Counted from the stretch's first letter, positions 19,999-29,796 are shown. The stretch is 64,000 nt of DNA from Bacteroides sp. (GCA_021201335.1 JAJQFD010000010.1:119100-183099), one strand, 5' to 3'. Notes: generated from the letters alone by a model not told the origin. Numbers and translations: made by a program.

Positions 19999-20486
19999 TG
20001 CATCGTATGAAAGAATGGAATGAAAACAGAAGTTACCTGAATAAGTTATTCTATGGTATCGGCACGTTACTGACCGGTTTAAAAACCAGTATCACGGTGT
20101 TTTTTCGTCGCAAAACAACGGAGCAATACCCCGAAAACAGAAAAGAGCTGGTGATGTTCGACCGCTTCCGGGGAACACTCATTATGCCGCACAACGAACA
20201 TAACGAGCACAAATGCATTGCCTGCGGACTTTGCCAGAATACCTGTCCGAATGAAACCATTGAAGTTATCAGCCGGACAGAGGAAACAGCAGAGGGAAAA
20301 AAGAAAAAAGTATTGGCAGCATATCATTACGACCTGGGTTGCTGTATGTTCTGCCAGTTGTGCGTGAATATTTGTCCCACTGGCGCCATCCGGTTTGATA
20401 CGCAGTATGAAAACGCCGTATTTAACCGGGATCTCCTGGTGAAAACGTTGAATCATCCGGGTAGTAAAGTAATAGAAAAGAAATAA
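19998..20486 (+). CDS. nuoI: NADH-quinone oxidoreductase subunit I
   Basis: Ferredoxin-like subunit carrying clusters N6a and N6b. Two complete CxxCxxCxxxCP motifs are visible: CIACGLCQNTCP and CMFCQLCVNICP. I start at the ATG at 19998, which overlaps the nuoH stop; the frame runs further upstream inside nuoH, but those residues are not family-like. In an enzyme with no NuoEFG module, NuoI is the likely electron entry point from a soluble donor (inference). Confidence 0.95.
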   Translation: MHRMKEWNENRSYLNKLFYGIGTLLTGLKTSITVFFRRKTTEQYPENRKELVMFDRFRGTLIMPHNEHNEHKCIACGLCQNTCPNETIEVISRTEETAEGKKKKVLAAYHYDLGCCMFCQLCVNICPTGAIRFDTQYENAVFNRDLLVKTLNHPGSKVIEKK

Positions 20487-20492
20487 GAAGAT

Positions 20493-21005
20493 ATGGGAGA
20501 AACTTTAGAAACCGTTGTATTCCTGGTACTGTCAGTCTTTATAGCCGTGTTTTCGGTTATGACGGTAACCACCAAGCGTATTGTTCGCTCGGCTACTTAC
20601 CTCCTCTTTGTGCTTTTTGCCACCGCCGGATTCTATTTCCTGTTGGGATATACTTTTCTGGGATCGGTGCAAATTATGGTGTACGCCGGAGGTATCGTAG
20701 TGTTGTATGTGTTCTCCATCCTGCTCACTTCGGGTGAAAACGACTACGCGGAAAAGCTGAAACGCAGTCGCTTCTTTGCCGGTTTGCTGGCAAGCATAGC
20801 GGGTGCAGCCGTGGTATTGTTTATTACGTTGAAGCACAAGTTCCTGACTACCACCAACATTGAACCGGTGGAAGTTAACATGAAAATCATCGGCCATGCG
20901 TTGCTGAGTGGAGATAAATATGGGTACATCGTACCTTTTGAAGCGATTAGTATATTATTATTGGCATGTATTATCGGCGGATTGCTGATAGCCAGAAAAA
21001 GATAA
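20493..21005 (+). CDS. nuoJ: NADH-quinone oxidoreductase subunit J
   Basis: Membrane subunit of 170 residues with five helices, including the pi-bulge helix segment YTFLGSVQIMVYAGGIVVLY that is characteristic of NuoJ. It lies 6 bp after nuoI and 10 bp before nuoK. Confidence 0.95.
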   Translation: MGETLETVVFLVLSVFIAVFSVMTVTTKRIVRSATYLLFVLFATAGFYFLLGYTFLGSVQIMVYAGGIVVLYVFSILLTSGENDYAEKLKRSRFFAGLLASIAGAAVVLFITLKHKFLTTTNIEPVEVNMKIIGHALLSGDKYGYIVPFEAISILLLACIIGGLLIARKR

Positions 21006-21015
21006 AAGCAGAAAT

Positions 21016-21324
21016 ATGATCCAGATTGAATATTTCCTGATTGTGTCGGCCATTATGTTCTTTGCCGGCGTATATGGATTCCTGACGCGTCGTAACACGT
21101 TGGCCATCCTGATCTCTATCGAGTTAATATTGAATGCAACGGATATCAACTTCGCTGTATTTAACCGTTTTCTTTTTCCGGAAGGAATGGAAGGGCACTT
21201 CTTCGCATTGTTCTCCATTGCTATTTCGGCTGCGGAAACAGCGGTGGCTATTGCTATTATGATCAATATCTATCGGAATATCCGCAGTATTCAGGTAAGG
21301 CATCTGGAAGATTTGAAAAACTGA
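21016..21324 (+). CDS. nuoK: NADH-quinone oxidoreductase subunit K
   Basis: Small antiporter-related membrane subunit, 102 residues and three helices. The membrane glutamates are present in ISIELILNATDINF and AISAAETAVAIAI, which belong to the proton-conducting axis. The length matches the family. Confidence 0.95.
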   Translation: MIQIEYFLIVSAIMFFAGVYGFLTRRNTLAILISIELILNATDINFAVFNRFLFPEGMEGHFFALFSIAISAAETAVAIAIMINIYRNIRSIQVRHLEDLKN

Positions 21325-21387
21325 CAGTATGTTTAACCGACTCTCTCAATCGAAAAATCGTAAATCGTTTAAATGGTAAATAACTCC

Positions 21388-23276
21388 ATGGAATATACTT
21401 TATTAATCATATTGCTTCCCTTACTGTCGTTCCTGGTGCTGGGTATCGGCGGTAAATGGATTCAACCACGAATAGCCGGAATTACAGGTACGGTGATGCT
21501 GGGGGCAGTTGCTTTGCTCAGTTACGTGATTGCCTGGCAATACTTCACCATGCCCCGATTGGCCGACGGTACTTTTGCAACCCTCATACCGGTGAACTTT
21601 ACCTGGCTGCGTTTTACAGACGTTCTTCACTTTGACCTGGGTATTCTGCTGGATCCCATCTCTGTGATGATGCTGGTAGTTATCTCTACTGTATCTTTTA
21701 TGGTACACCTATACTCCATGGAGTATATGCGTAGTGAACGCGGCTTCCAGCGCTATTATGCATACCTTAGTTTATTTACCATGTCTATGTTGGGACTGGT
21801 GGTAGCGACCAACATTTTCCAGATGTATCTCTTCTGGGAGTTGGTAGGAGTCAGCTCTTATCTGCTGATTGGTTTCTATTATACCAAACCGGCAGCGGTA
21901 GCGGCTTCTAAAAAGGCGTTCATCGTGACCCGCTTTGCCGACCTGGGCTTCCTGATCGGTATTCTGATCTATGGTTATTACATGGGAACCTTCAGCTTTA
22001 CACCGGATGCACTGACTCTGGCTTCCGGGGCGGCAGCCATGCTTCCGCTGGCACTGGGCCTCATGTTTATCGGTGGCGCCGGAAAGAGCGCAATGTTCCC
22101 TCTTCATATCTGGTTGCCCGATGCTATGGAAGGCCCCACCCCGGTGAGTGCATTGATTCATGCCGCAACGATGGTGGTAGCCGGAGTTACCTGGTTGCAA
22201 GACTCTTTCCGCTTTATATAGATTATGCGCCACAGGTGTTGGAAATGATCGGATGGGTAGGTGCTTTTACCGCCTTCTTTGCGGCTACCATTGCGTGTGT
22301 GCAGACAGACATCAAAAGAGTGCTGGCTTTCTCTACTATTTCGCAGATTGGATTTATGATGGTAGCACTCGGTGTATGTACCAGTCGCGATCCTCATGCA
22401 GGCGGACTAGGATATATGGCTTCCATGTTCCATCTGTTTACTCATGCTATGTTTAAAGCATTGTTATTTCTAGGTGCGGGTAGCATTATTCATGCGGTGC
22501 ATAGCAATGAAATGTCGGCCATGGGAGGATTAAGAAAATATATGAAGATCACGCATGCCACTTTCCTGATCGCGTGTCTGGCTATCGCAGGTATTCCTAT
22601 CTTCTCCGGATTCTTTTCGAAAGATGAAATATTGACGGCGTGCTTCTCCTACAGCCCGGTAATGGGATGGATTATGACAGGTATTGCGGCGATGACAGCA
22701 TTCTATATGTTCCGCCTCTACTTTGGTATTTTCTGGGGAAAAGAAAACAAAGAATTGCATGAAGCGCACCCGCCTCACGAAAGTCCGCTAAGCATGACCT
22801 TGCCACTGATTGTATTGGCTCTCATTACCTGCGTGGCCGGATTTATTCCTTTCGGGGAGTTTATCAGTAGTAACGGGCAAGCCTATTATATTCACCTGAA
22901 TATGCAAATCGCTGTTACCAGTGTGATAGTTGCGCTCTGCGCCATCGGACTGGCAGCCTGGATGTACATGCGTCCGCAGCAACCGGTAGCCGATAGACTG
23001 GCCAAAACATTCTCCGGTCTACACCGGGCAGCTTACCGGCGCTTTTATATAGATGAGATTTATCTGTTTGTTACCCACAAGATTATCTTCGGAGGTATCT
23101 CCCGCCCTATCGCCTGGTTCGACAGGCATGTGGTGGATGGGTTCTTCAACTTCCTGGCTTGGGGAACACAAGGGGTAAGTCAATCTATACGGGGTTTCCA
23201 AAGCGGAAGGATACAGCAATATGCGTTGGTATTCCTGGCAGGAGCCTTATTATTGGTGTTGCTATTGATGATATAA
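21388..23276 (+). pseudogene. nuoL: NADH-quinone oxidoreductase subunit L, split by a one-base frameshift
   Basis: Distal proton-pumping (Mrp antiporter-like) subunit. The 5' part (to 22221) contains the FDLGILLDPISVMML start, the membrane Glu in YLFWELVGVSSYL and the Lys-bearing GKSAMFPLHIWLPDAMEGPTPVSAL block; the 3' part (from about 22236) resumes with IACVQTDIKRVLAFSTISQ and carries the C-terminal lateral helix. At 22187-22188 the sequence reads GGAGTTACC; one extra T (GTTTAC) would restore AGVYLVARLFPLYIDYAPQ and join both parts into about 629 residues. Both parts look otherwise intact, so this is either a very recent mutation or a sequence error. Without NuoL, proton pumping would be impaired. 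Confidence 0.9.
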
Positions 23277-23300
23277 GTTAGAAAATTTAAAAACTAAAAT

Positions 23301-24785
23301 ATGAATTTCTTATCCTCATTCGTATTCATTCCCCTGCTCATGCTGTTAGCTCTTCGGATCGCTAAAAGTATGAAAGCCATCCGAGCCGTGATGGTCACTG
23401 GAAGCAGTGTATTATTGATACTCTCTGTCGTCCTGACAGTCATGTATCTGAACCAGCGGGCAGCAGGAGATACAGCAGAAATGCTTTTCACCGCCAGTAT
23501 GAGCTGGTACGAACCACTGAATATCAAATACTCGGTAGGGGTGGACGGCATTTCGGTAGTCATGTTATTGCTGACGTCCGTTATCGTTTTTACCGGAACG
23601 TTTGCATCGTGGCGCATGAAAGTGCAACCAAAAGAGTATTTCCTGTGGTACACTTTACTTAGCCTGGGGGTATTTGGTTTCTTTATCACCGTTGATATGT
23701 TCACCATGTTTATGTTCTACGAAATAGCCCTGATACCTATGTACCTATTAATCGGTGTATGGGGAAGCGGACGCAAAGAATATGCCGCCATGAAGCTGAC
23801 GCTTATGCTGATGGGAGGTTCCGCCTTCCTTCTGATTGGTATATTGGGTATTTACTTCGGAAGCGGTGCTACTACCATGAATATCATGGAGATTGCCGCT
23901 TTGCATAACATGCCGATCTCTCAGCAATACATCTGGTTTCCAATTACTTTTATTGGGTTTGGTGTATTGGGTGCCTTGTTTCCGTTCCATACGTGGAGCC
24001 CGGACGGTCATGCCTCCGCTCCTACTGCGGTATCGATGCTTCATGCAGGTGTACTGATGAAACTAGGAGGTTACGGTTGTTTCCGTATCGCCATGTATTT
24101 GATGCCCGAAGCTGCCAATGAATTAAGCTGGATATTCCTGATCTTAACCACTATCAGTGTAGTTTACGGAGCGTTTAGTGCCTGTGTGCAAACAGACTTA
24201 AAATATATCAATGCCTATTCTTCGGTGAGTCACTGCGGGTTGGTTTTGTTCGCTATCCTTATGATGACCCGTACCGCAATTACCGGTGCAGTACTCCAGA
24301 TGTTGAGTCACGGACTTATGACTGCCCTGTTCTTTGCGTTGATTGGTATGATTTACGGACGGACACATACCCGTGATATCCGGGAGTTAAGCGGTTTAAT
24401 GAAGATCATGCCCTTCCTGAGTGTGTGTTATGTCATCGCGGGGTTGGCTAATCTGGGTTTGCCAGGATTAAGCGGATTCGTGGCCGAAATGACTATCTTC
24501 GTCGGTTCATTCGAGCATCCGGATACGTTCCACCGGGTACTGACTATCATCGCTACTACTTCAATTGTAATTACGGCGGTCTATATCCTCCGGTTGGTAG
24601 GGAAAATCTTATACGGCACGCCGACCAATAAAGAGCATCTGACATTAACGGATGCCACCTGGGACGAACGAGTAGCGGTTATCAGTCTCATCGTTTGTGT
24701 TGCAGGACTGGGATTGGCTCCTTTGTGGATCAGTGATATGATCAGCGAAAGTGTAGTACCCGCTATCACCCAGTTTATCAAATAA
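23301..24785 (+). CDS. nuoM: NADH-quinone oxidoreductase subunit M
   Basis: Antiporter-like proton channel subunit, 494 residues and about fourteen helices. Key features are the Glu in FMFYEIALIPMYLLIG, the GALFPFHTWSPDGHASAPTA loop, and the QTDLKYINAYSSVSHCG segment with its conserved Lys. It starts 24 bp after nuoL and looks intact and full length. Confidence 0.95.
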   Translation: MNFLSSFVFIPLLMLLALRIAKSMKAIRAVMVTGSSVLLILSVVLTVMYLNQRAAGDTAEMLFTASMSWYEPLNIKYSVGVDGISVVMLLLTSVIVFTGTFASWRMKVQPKEYFLWYTLLSLGVFGFFITVDMFTMFMFYEIALIPMYLLIGVWGSGRKEYAAMKLTLMLMGGSAFLLIGILGIYFGSGATTMNIMEIAALHNMPISQQYIWFPITFIGFGVLGALFPFHTWSPDGHASAPTAVSMLHAGVLMKLGGYGCFRIAMYLMPEAANELSWIFLILTTISVVYGAFSACVQTDLKYINAYSSVSHCGLVLFAILMMTRTAITGAVLQMLSHGLMTALFFALIGMIYGRTHTRDIRELSGLMKIMPFLSVCYVIAGLANLGLPGLSGFVAEMTIFVGSFEHPDTFHRVLTIIATTSIVITAVYILRLVGKILYGTPTNKEHLTLTDATWDERVAVISLIVCVAGLGLAPLWISDMISESVVPAITQFIK

Positions 24786-24817
24786 TAATAGTAAACCAGT
24801 AAATTGTAAATATCATC

Positions 24818-26257
24818 ATGGATTATTCACAATTCCTTGTTATGAAAGAAGAGTTATCGCTGATTGTCGTGATCTTCATCCTGGTTGTAGCCGACCTCTT
24901 TATGAGTCCGGATGCCCACAAAAGAGACGGAAAGTCGAAACTCAATACCTTATTGCCTGTCATCCTGATGGCTATACATACCATCATCAACTTTATGCCG
25001 AACCCTCCCGCGGATGTTTTTGGGGGTATGTATCATTATGTACCGATGATGAGCATCGTAAAAAACATCTTAAACATAAGTACGCTGGTAGTTTTCCTGA
25101 TGGCGCATCAATGGCTGGCACGGGAAGATACGAAGATTAAACAGGGAGAGTTTTATGTTCTCACCTTATCTACTCTGCTAGGTATGTACCTGATGACTTC
25201 TGCCGGACACTTCCTGATTTTCTTCATCGGACTGGAGATGGTTTCTGTTCCGATGGCGGCATTGGTCGCCTTTGATAAGTATCGTCACCACTCTGCTGAG
25301 GCCGGAGCCAAATATATCCTGATGGCTTTATTTTCCAGTGGTATTTTATTGTACGGACTTTCTTTCCTCTATGGAACTACCGGCACATTATATTTCGGAG
25401 ATATTGCCGATAGACTAAACGGTAGTACCTTGCAGACGTTGGCACTGGTGTTCTTCTTTGCAGGCATGGCTTTCAAAATATCATTGGTTCCGTTCCATTT
25501 GTGGACTGCGGACGTTTACGAAGGATCTCCCACAGTTGTTACCAGCTATCTGAGTACACTCTCTAAGGGGGCATCTGCCTTCTCGTTACTTATTATCTTG
25601 CTGAAAGTATTCGGCCCGATGATAAATGAATGGCAAACAATTCTTTTCTGGGTTACAATCGTGACCATCACCCTCGGTAACTTATTTGCGATTCGCCAGC
25701 AAAACCTAAAGCGGTTTATGGCTTTCTCGTCTATTTCTCAGGCAGGATATATCCTGCTGGGGATTATCGGAGGGAATGCTTCCGGTATGTCGTCGCTGGT
25801 TTATTATATTCTGGTGTATGCAGTGGCAACGCTGGCTATCTTTACCATCATCGCAGTTATCGAAGAAAAGAGCGGTAAAATAAAGATTAAAGATTACAAT
25901 GGTTTGTACCAGACGAATCCGAAACTGACTCTGTTAATGACACTATCGCTATTCTCATTGGCAGGTATTCCACCGTTCGCCGGGTTCTTTAGTAAGTTCT
26001 TTATCTTTATGTCGGCATTCGAAGCCGGTTTCCACCTGCTGGTGTTCATCGCATTGATCAATACAGTTATTTCGCTGTATTATTATTTGCTGATTGTAAA
26101 AGCGATGTATATCAATAAGAGTGAAATGCCGATTGCAGCTTTCAGAAGTGATAATTACAGTAAAGCGGGATTGGTTATCTGTATGTTGGGGGTTATTCTC
26201 CTGGGATTGGCCGGGGTGATTTACCAAACAATTAGCGAGTATAGCTTCGGGTTATAG
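24818..26257 (+). CDS. nuoN: NADH-quinone oxidoreductase subunit N
   Basis: Third antiporter-like subunit, 479 residues, about fourteen helices. Conserved blocks: [18 protein letters not shown] with the membrane Glu, [20 protein letters not shown], and [20 protein letters not shown]. It is the last gene of the operon. No nuoE, nuoF or nuoG lies in or next to the cluster, as is usual in Bacteroidetes. Confidence 0.95.
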   Translation: MDYSQFLVMKEELSLIVVIFILVVADLFMSPDAHKRDGKSKLNTLLPVILMAIHTIINFMPNPPADVFGGMYHYVPMMSIVKNILNISTLVVFLMAHQWLAREDTKIKQGEFYVLTLSTLLGMYLMTSAGHFLIFFIGLEMVSVPMAALVAFDKYRHHSAEAGAKYILMALFSSGILLYGLSFLYGTTGTLYFGDIADRLNGSTLQTLALVFFFAGMAFKISLVPFHLWTADVYEGSPTVVTSYLSTLSKGASAFSLLIILLKVFGPMINEWQTILFWVTIVTITLGNLFAIRQQNLKRFMAFSSISQAGYILLGIIGGNASGMSSLVYYILVYAVATLAIFTIIAVIEEKSGKIKIKDYNGLYQTNPKLTLLMTLSLFSLAGIPPFAGFFSKFFIFMSAFEAGFHLLVFIALINTVISLYYYLLIVKAMYINKSEMPIAAFRSDNYSKAGLVICMLGVILLGLAGVIYQTISEYSFGL

Positions 26258-26650
26258 GATACGGTAAGTTCACCTTTTCGAGCTGGCACATGACTATTGG
26301 TAGTTCTTAGCCAGTTTTGCTGAAAAAGTAAGGAGTAAGTTTTAAATCGAGAAGGTTGCAAGTCGGCTATGTATTACCTGAGGGCAAGGAATATAACGAA
26401 TGCAGTTTCAAGGGATCAAGGTAATAGAGACAAGAAGTGTTGAAGGCACGGCAGACATCTATTTAGATGTCGTTCCTTCAGAACTCCTTGTTTTTTTGAT
26501 ATCTAAACCCAGGGTTGTGCTCATTTCATTCGCTTACCACTGGTCTAAATCTGTCAGGCTTGCAGCCTTCTACTTTTGCTTTTCCTACTCTTAACTCAAG
26601 TTTGTTATATTCTGGGTAATGGAGGGATGGCCTTTTAATACATACTGAAA
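26258..26650. other. Intergenic stretch holding one copy of a dispersed palindromic repeat
   Basis: Between the convergent nuoN and QueG-like genes. The segment 26434-26544 matches, in degenerate form, the element at 29251-29418 on the opposite strand. Shared blocks are GGCACGGCA...GTCGTTC, CAGAACTCCTTG-like and CCCAGGGTTG-GCTC. Short reading frames here do not look like genes. Confidence 0.55.
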
Positions 26651-27355
26651 TTATTCGCAACTCCGTGCCTTCTTCATGTATGCCTGCGTCCACGGACAAA
26701 GCACCATACATTTCAGACAAGTAGTACACTTATTGACGTCAATTATCTCTTCGCGTGAAATACCAGCTTTCCACACTTGCCCCTTTAAAGCCTTCGGCTG
26801 GCAGACATTCAAACAAGCCCGACAATTACCACACTGAACAGCAGAAGGAGGATGCAAAACCGTCTTTAATGGTACATCTGTTAAAACGCCTCCCCAGGTC
26901 TGACAACAACCATATTCTTTGTTGACCAATAGATTATTTTTCCCGATCCAACCCAGGCCGGCAGAGACAGCCAGTGTTTTAAGAGGGAGATACGTTTTAC
27001 CATATACTCCGTCAAAATTGCTGGTAGCGATCTGATTGGCTTCTGAAAGGGAATATACGCTGTAACCGTTGTTCTCAATGAATTCCGCCAAAAGATCGGA
27101 TATGCGGTACATTTCCATCTCATGGGTGTAGTGCTCGTCATCGTCAAAGTAATTCCTCTTGATCATATCTCCCACATAATCAGGATGATCACTTACCCTT
27201 TGCAGGTATCCGTGGGAGCACTTTACTCCAAAGAGAATAGCAGAGGGGAATCCGCGATTCTGTACCTTTTTCAACGTGGAAACATCCACGAAGTGAATAA
27301 ATTCTATATGGTGTTGTTTTAATTCCTGAATAATATTTTCCTCAGACAACTTCAT
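26651..27355 (-). CDS. QueG-like double 4Fe-4S cluster protein
   Basis: A 234-residue cytoplasmic protein. The C-terminal half carries two ferredoxin-type motifs, CGNCRACLNVCQ and CTTCLKCMVLCPW, after a GLGWIGKNNLLVNKEYGCC segment that resembles the region before the clusters in epoxyqueuosine reductase (QueG). The cobalamin-binding N terminus of true QueG is shortened, so I give no gene symbol; such proteins are often labelled epoxyqueuosine-reductase-like. It lies 24 bp downstream of the SRPBCC gene and is probably the last gene of a three-gene operon. Confidence 0.75.
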   Translation of the reverse strand: MKLSEENIIQELKQHHIEFIHFVDVSTLKKVQNRGFPSAILFGVKCSHGYLQRVSDHPDYVGDMIKRNYFDDDEHYTHEMEMYRISDLLAEFIENNGYSVYSLSEANQIATSNFDGVYGKTYLPLKTLAVSAGLGWIGKNNLLVNKEYGCCQTWGGVLTDVPLKTVLHPPSAVQCGNCRACLNVCQPKALKGQVWKAGISREEIIDVNKCTTCLKCMVLCPWTQAYMKKARSCE

Positions 27356-27379
27356 TGCTTGATTGATTAAATAACATTT

Positions 27380-27889
27380 CTAGTTCATTGAACTTACTTT
27401 TTTCCGTAAATCATCCTGGTATTCCTCCATCAGTTTACCGACATCAAAGAACAGGTAGGAAAGCGTTTTTACGAAAGGATTCTTCACCCGGATATATTCA
27501 GTAGCAGTAAACAGCGTTCCCCCTACTCCATCGGGTTCAAACTCTCCCGTCCAGTATCCGGTAAACATGTTCGTTTCCATATCGAATGAATAAAAGGAAT
27601 AAGGACGCTTTTCCGTTGTTTGGAAACGAATCACCGTTCCGTCTTTGGTTATTTCATGCCAGGTTTCCATACCCTCTGCGGTTTCAATGATGATCAGGTC
27701 TTGCAGACTGGTACGATACTGCCAGTTATTGTTATTCGTTACTATTCCGTAAAGTATTTCCGGTGAAACATTCAAATGTCCTTTCCGGCTGACAACTCTT
27801 TCTGCCGGTAAAATCAGTCCAATAACAAAGATCAAGCAAATGATTCCTATAATTCCACCCAGTAGGTATAAAATAACCATCTTATTCAT
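27380..27889 (-). CDS. Membrane-anchored SRPBCC-like protein
   Basis: Of 169 residues, the first ~30 form a membrane helix (ILYLLGGIIGIICLIFVIGL). After it come alternating strands and the long C-terminal helix (SYLFFDVGKLMEEYQDDL) typical of the START/polyketide-cyclase (SRPBCC) fold. The start of that domain, PAERVVSRKGHLNVSPE, resembles coenzyme-Q-binding and stress-induced polyketide cyclase-like proteins. The ligand is unknown. It sits between the GNAT and QueG-like genes with 24-27 bp gaps. Confidence 0.65.
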   Translation of the reverse strand: MNKMVILYLLGGIIGIICLIFVIGLILPAERVVSRKGHLNVSPEILYGIVTNNNNWQYRTSLQDLIIIETAEGMETWHEITKDGTVIRFQTTEKRPYSFYSFDMETNMFTGYWTGEFEPDGVGGTLFTATEYIRVKNPFVKTLSYLFFDVGKLMEEYQDDLRKKVSSMN

Positions 27890-27916
27890 TTTTATTTTCC
27901 GGATGTTTTTTACTTA

Positions 27917-28384
27917 TCATAGCTCTTTACTCATCTTATAATTAACTAGCCTCAACTTATTGGCCTTTCTTCTTTGTTCTTCGTCTACCGTAAATCCTTG
28001 CTTCTCGAAAAACGGCCTTGCCGTTATGCTTACTTCGGAAGTTAACCTTTTCGCACCTTTCTCTCTGGCATATTGTTCCAGGGAATTATAAAGCAACGTA
28101 GCAATTCCCTGACGTTGATAGTCTTTATGAACGAACATAGTGTGCAGGTAACCCGTATCGTTAACGGAGGCAAATCCTACTATTTGCGATTGGTTATTCT
28201 CAGCAATGATATAATGTTGTTCTTTAAGCAATGCATCCCAGTGAGGTATATTCTCACCACAAGAGGCCCAGTCTTCCACTTCTTCGCGGGTATAATCTTT
28301 TTTATTGACTTCTAAAACTGTATTTGTATACAGTTCCTTTAGTTGTGGAATATCGGAGATGGAAGCGTTACGGATTTGAAACAT
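27917..28384 (-). CDS. GNAT family N-acetyltransferase
   Basis: A 155-residue acyl-CoA-dependent acetyltransferase. The acetyl-CoA pyrophosphate loop appears as YQRQGIAT (about residues 98-105), preceded by the strand LHTMFVHK, and the C-terminal motif FFEKQGFTV is typical of the YafP/YhbS-like branch. The substrate cannot be inferred. A TATATTTG box on this strand at 28406-28413 is a likely promoter for the GNAT-SRPBCC-QueG-like operon. Confidence 0.85.
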   Translation of the reverse strand: MFQIRNASISDIPQLKELYTNTVLEVNKKDYTREEVEDWASCGENIPHWDALLKEQHYIIAENNQSQIVGFASVNDTGYLHTMFVHKDYQRQGIATLLYNSLEQYAREKGAKRLTSEVSITARPFFEKQGFTVDEEQRRKANKLRLVNYKMSKEL

Positions 28385-28405
28385 AGCGGGCAGATTAAAT
28401 TATTA

Positions 28406-28413
28406 CAAATATA
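28406..28413 (-). promoter_or_regulatory. Bacteroidales -7 box for the GNAT operon
   Basis: Minus-strand TATATTTG, 22 bp upstream of the GNAT ATG at 28384. Confidence 0.5.
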
Positions 28414-28477
28414 GTATTCTTATAGGAAGTTTCAATAGAAGATATCAATAATAAAATAAAAAAGGACTGGGGCAAAA

Positions 28478-28609
28478 GGCGGTAAATGTCTCTTAAACCG
28501 GTAATAAATGTCATTTAAAGCGGAAGCAAATCTTATTGTAAGCGGAGGTAATTGTTATTTTAAGTAGTGATCAATGTCACTTAAAGCATTGAAAAATTGT
28601 AATGAAAGG
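28478..28609. repeat. Degenerate tandem array, 22-bp period (6 units)
   Basis: Units start at 28478, 28500, 28522, 28544, 28566 and 28588. A loose consensus is GGnGGTAAATGTCATTTAAAGC. No insertions or deletions disturb the 22-bp spacing, although the units differ at up to half their positions. It marks the left border of a repeat-rich non-coding region that reaches to pstB. Confidence 0.8.
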
Positions 28610-28684
28610 AATGTAAGTGCGCCAGATTTAACCCAAGGTCAGCGAGCAGTCGTGTTCGGAAGATTTAAAGACATTAATATCTTT

Positions 28685-29108
28685 AAGAAATCCCGCAGGG
28701 ATTGCATGTGCATAACCGTGGGATGTATATCCCACGGAGTAGGATATCGAGTTATCCCTGTGAGCCCCGAAGTGGGTCAACAACATACATTCACCCCCTT
28801 TCGGGCTGATCGACTCGAGTATAGGTATTGATTTCCACGGGATGGGTATCCAGTCGTGGTCGGAAGATAACATTTCTTAGCCATCAAGCCAAAATCTATG
28901 GTCTGTTAAGATCCCGGAGGGATTTGATGTGCATACCCACGGGATGTAATCCCGTGGAAACAGCTAACCCGACTCTACTCTCACAGCCCCAATAGGGGGT
29001 GAAGAATATATTATTGACCCACTTCATGGCTCCCGGGATTATTCTATCTCCTATCCCGTGGGATATGTATCCCACGGTTATGCACATGCAATCCCTGCGG
29101 GATTTCTT
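28685..29108. repeat. Large inverted repeat with near-identical 53-bp arms
   Basis: The left arm (28685-28737) and right arm (29056-29108) are reverse complements at about 51 of 53 positions. Each contains an internal hairpin, CCGTGGGAT..ATATCCCACGG, and the block ATCCCGCAGGGATTGCATG. Similarity continues outward and inward in weaker form; related partial copies lie at 28912-28959 and 29150-29194. Short frames here translate as KKSRRDCMCITVG-type peptides in both orientations, the sign of repeat-borne false genes. Confidence 0.8.
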
Positions 29109-29250
29109 ACAGAATTTAACGTCTTCAAATCTTCCGACCATGACTGGATGGGTATCCCGTGGTTATGCAAATACAATCCCTCCGGGATTCCTTAACAGAG
29201 GTTATATCGTAAATACGATTCATAAGGAAGGTTATCTTCCGAACATGACT

Positions 29251-29418
29251 GGGTCAGCAAGCCAAGCGAGCGCAACCCTGGGTAGTAAGTGCACTAAAGG
29301 GGAGTTCTGCAAGAACGACATACAATACTGTGTCCTTTTATATGCCGTGCTTCCAGCACTCCTTGCCTATGTGGATTCGAACCTGGGGCTGCGCTCGCTT
29401 AGGCTCGCTGACCCCAGG
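29251..29418. repeat. 168-bp palindromic element, 32-37 bp arms
   Basis: The left arm 29251-29282 (GGGTCAGCAAGCCAAGCGAG...) and right arm 29382-29418 are inverted copies with a few changes; the right arm is itself a hairpin closed by CCTGGGG/CCCCAGG. The interior is also palindromic. A diverged copy lies in opposite orientation at 26434-26544. Confidence 0.7.
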
Positions 29419-29796
29419 CTAAATATGACGCACTTACAGTGCTTCGGTTACAACTTGTTACTTATCGAAAGGAGAATAACAAAATGACAAAAAGATAAAT
29501 GAGCCTATCTTGTTTTTCTTTATATGGGATGAAATAAGAGAAGGTGAATTAAAACGGATTCTGGGAGAGTTTAGGTTTATCAAAATGAAAAACAATACAA
29601 CCAAATGAAGGAGATTCTAATAATTAAAAAAGAAAAACAATAGATAAAAACAGCTGATTGACACTATAGACAATCAATATGATTATCTATTTTACTTCAA
29701 CCCCTAGACTCAACCAGAAGATTAAAGTAACTATATATTCACTTTATATACAAAACGGCATCCCTATTTCCAAAAACAGAGATTCCGACCAGCCCT
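29419..29796. other. AT-rich non-coding stretch
   Basis: No gene, RNA or clear hairpin was recognised between the palindromic element and the next 22-bp array. Confidence 0.5.

Noticed and set aside
26400..26594. 64-codon frame between nuoN and the QueG-like gene
   Set aside because: It overlaps the diverged palindromic repeat and has no family-like features.
28478..28609. CRISPR interpretation of the 22-bp arrays
   Set aside because: There are no conserved repeats separated by unique spacers; the units abut directly and no cas genes are present.
29370..29420. Sequence resembling a tRNA T-arm (GGATTCGAACC) near a hairpin
   Set aside because: The bases flanking the loop do not pair, there is no acceptor or anticodon arm, and the region is part of a palindromic repeat.
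28574..29487. Several 60-160 codon frames on both strands, e.g. 28574-28831 (+), 28896-29141 (-) and 28999-29487 (+)
   Set aside because: They lie wholly in inverted repeats, give the same peptide words in both orientations and lack gene-like starts; they are repeat artefacts.
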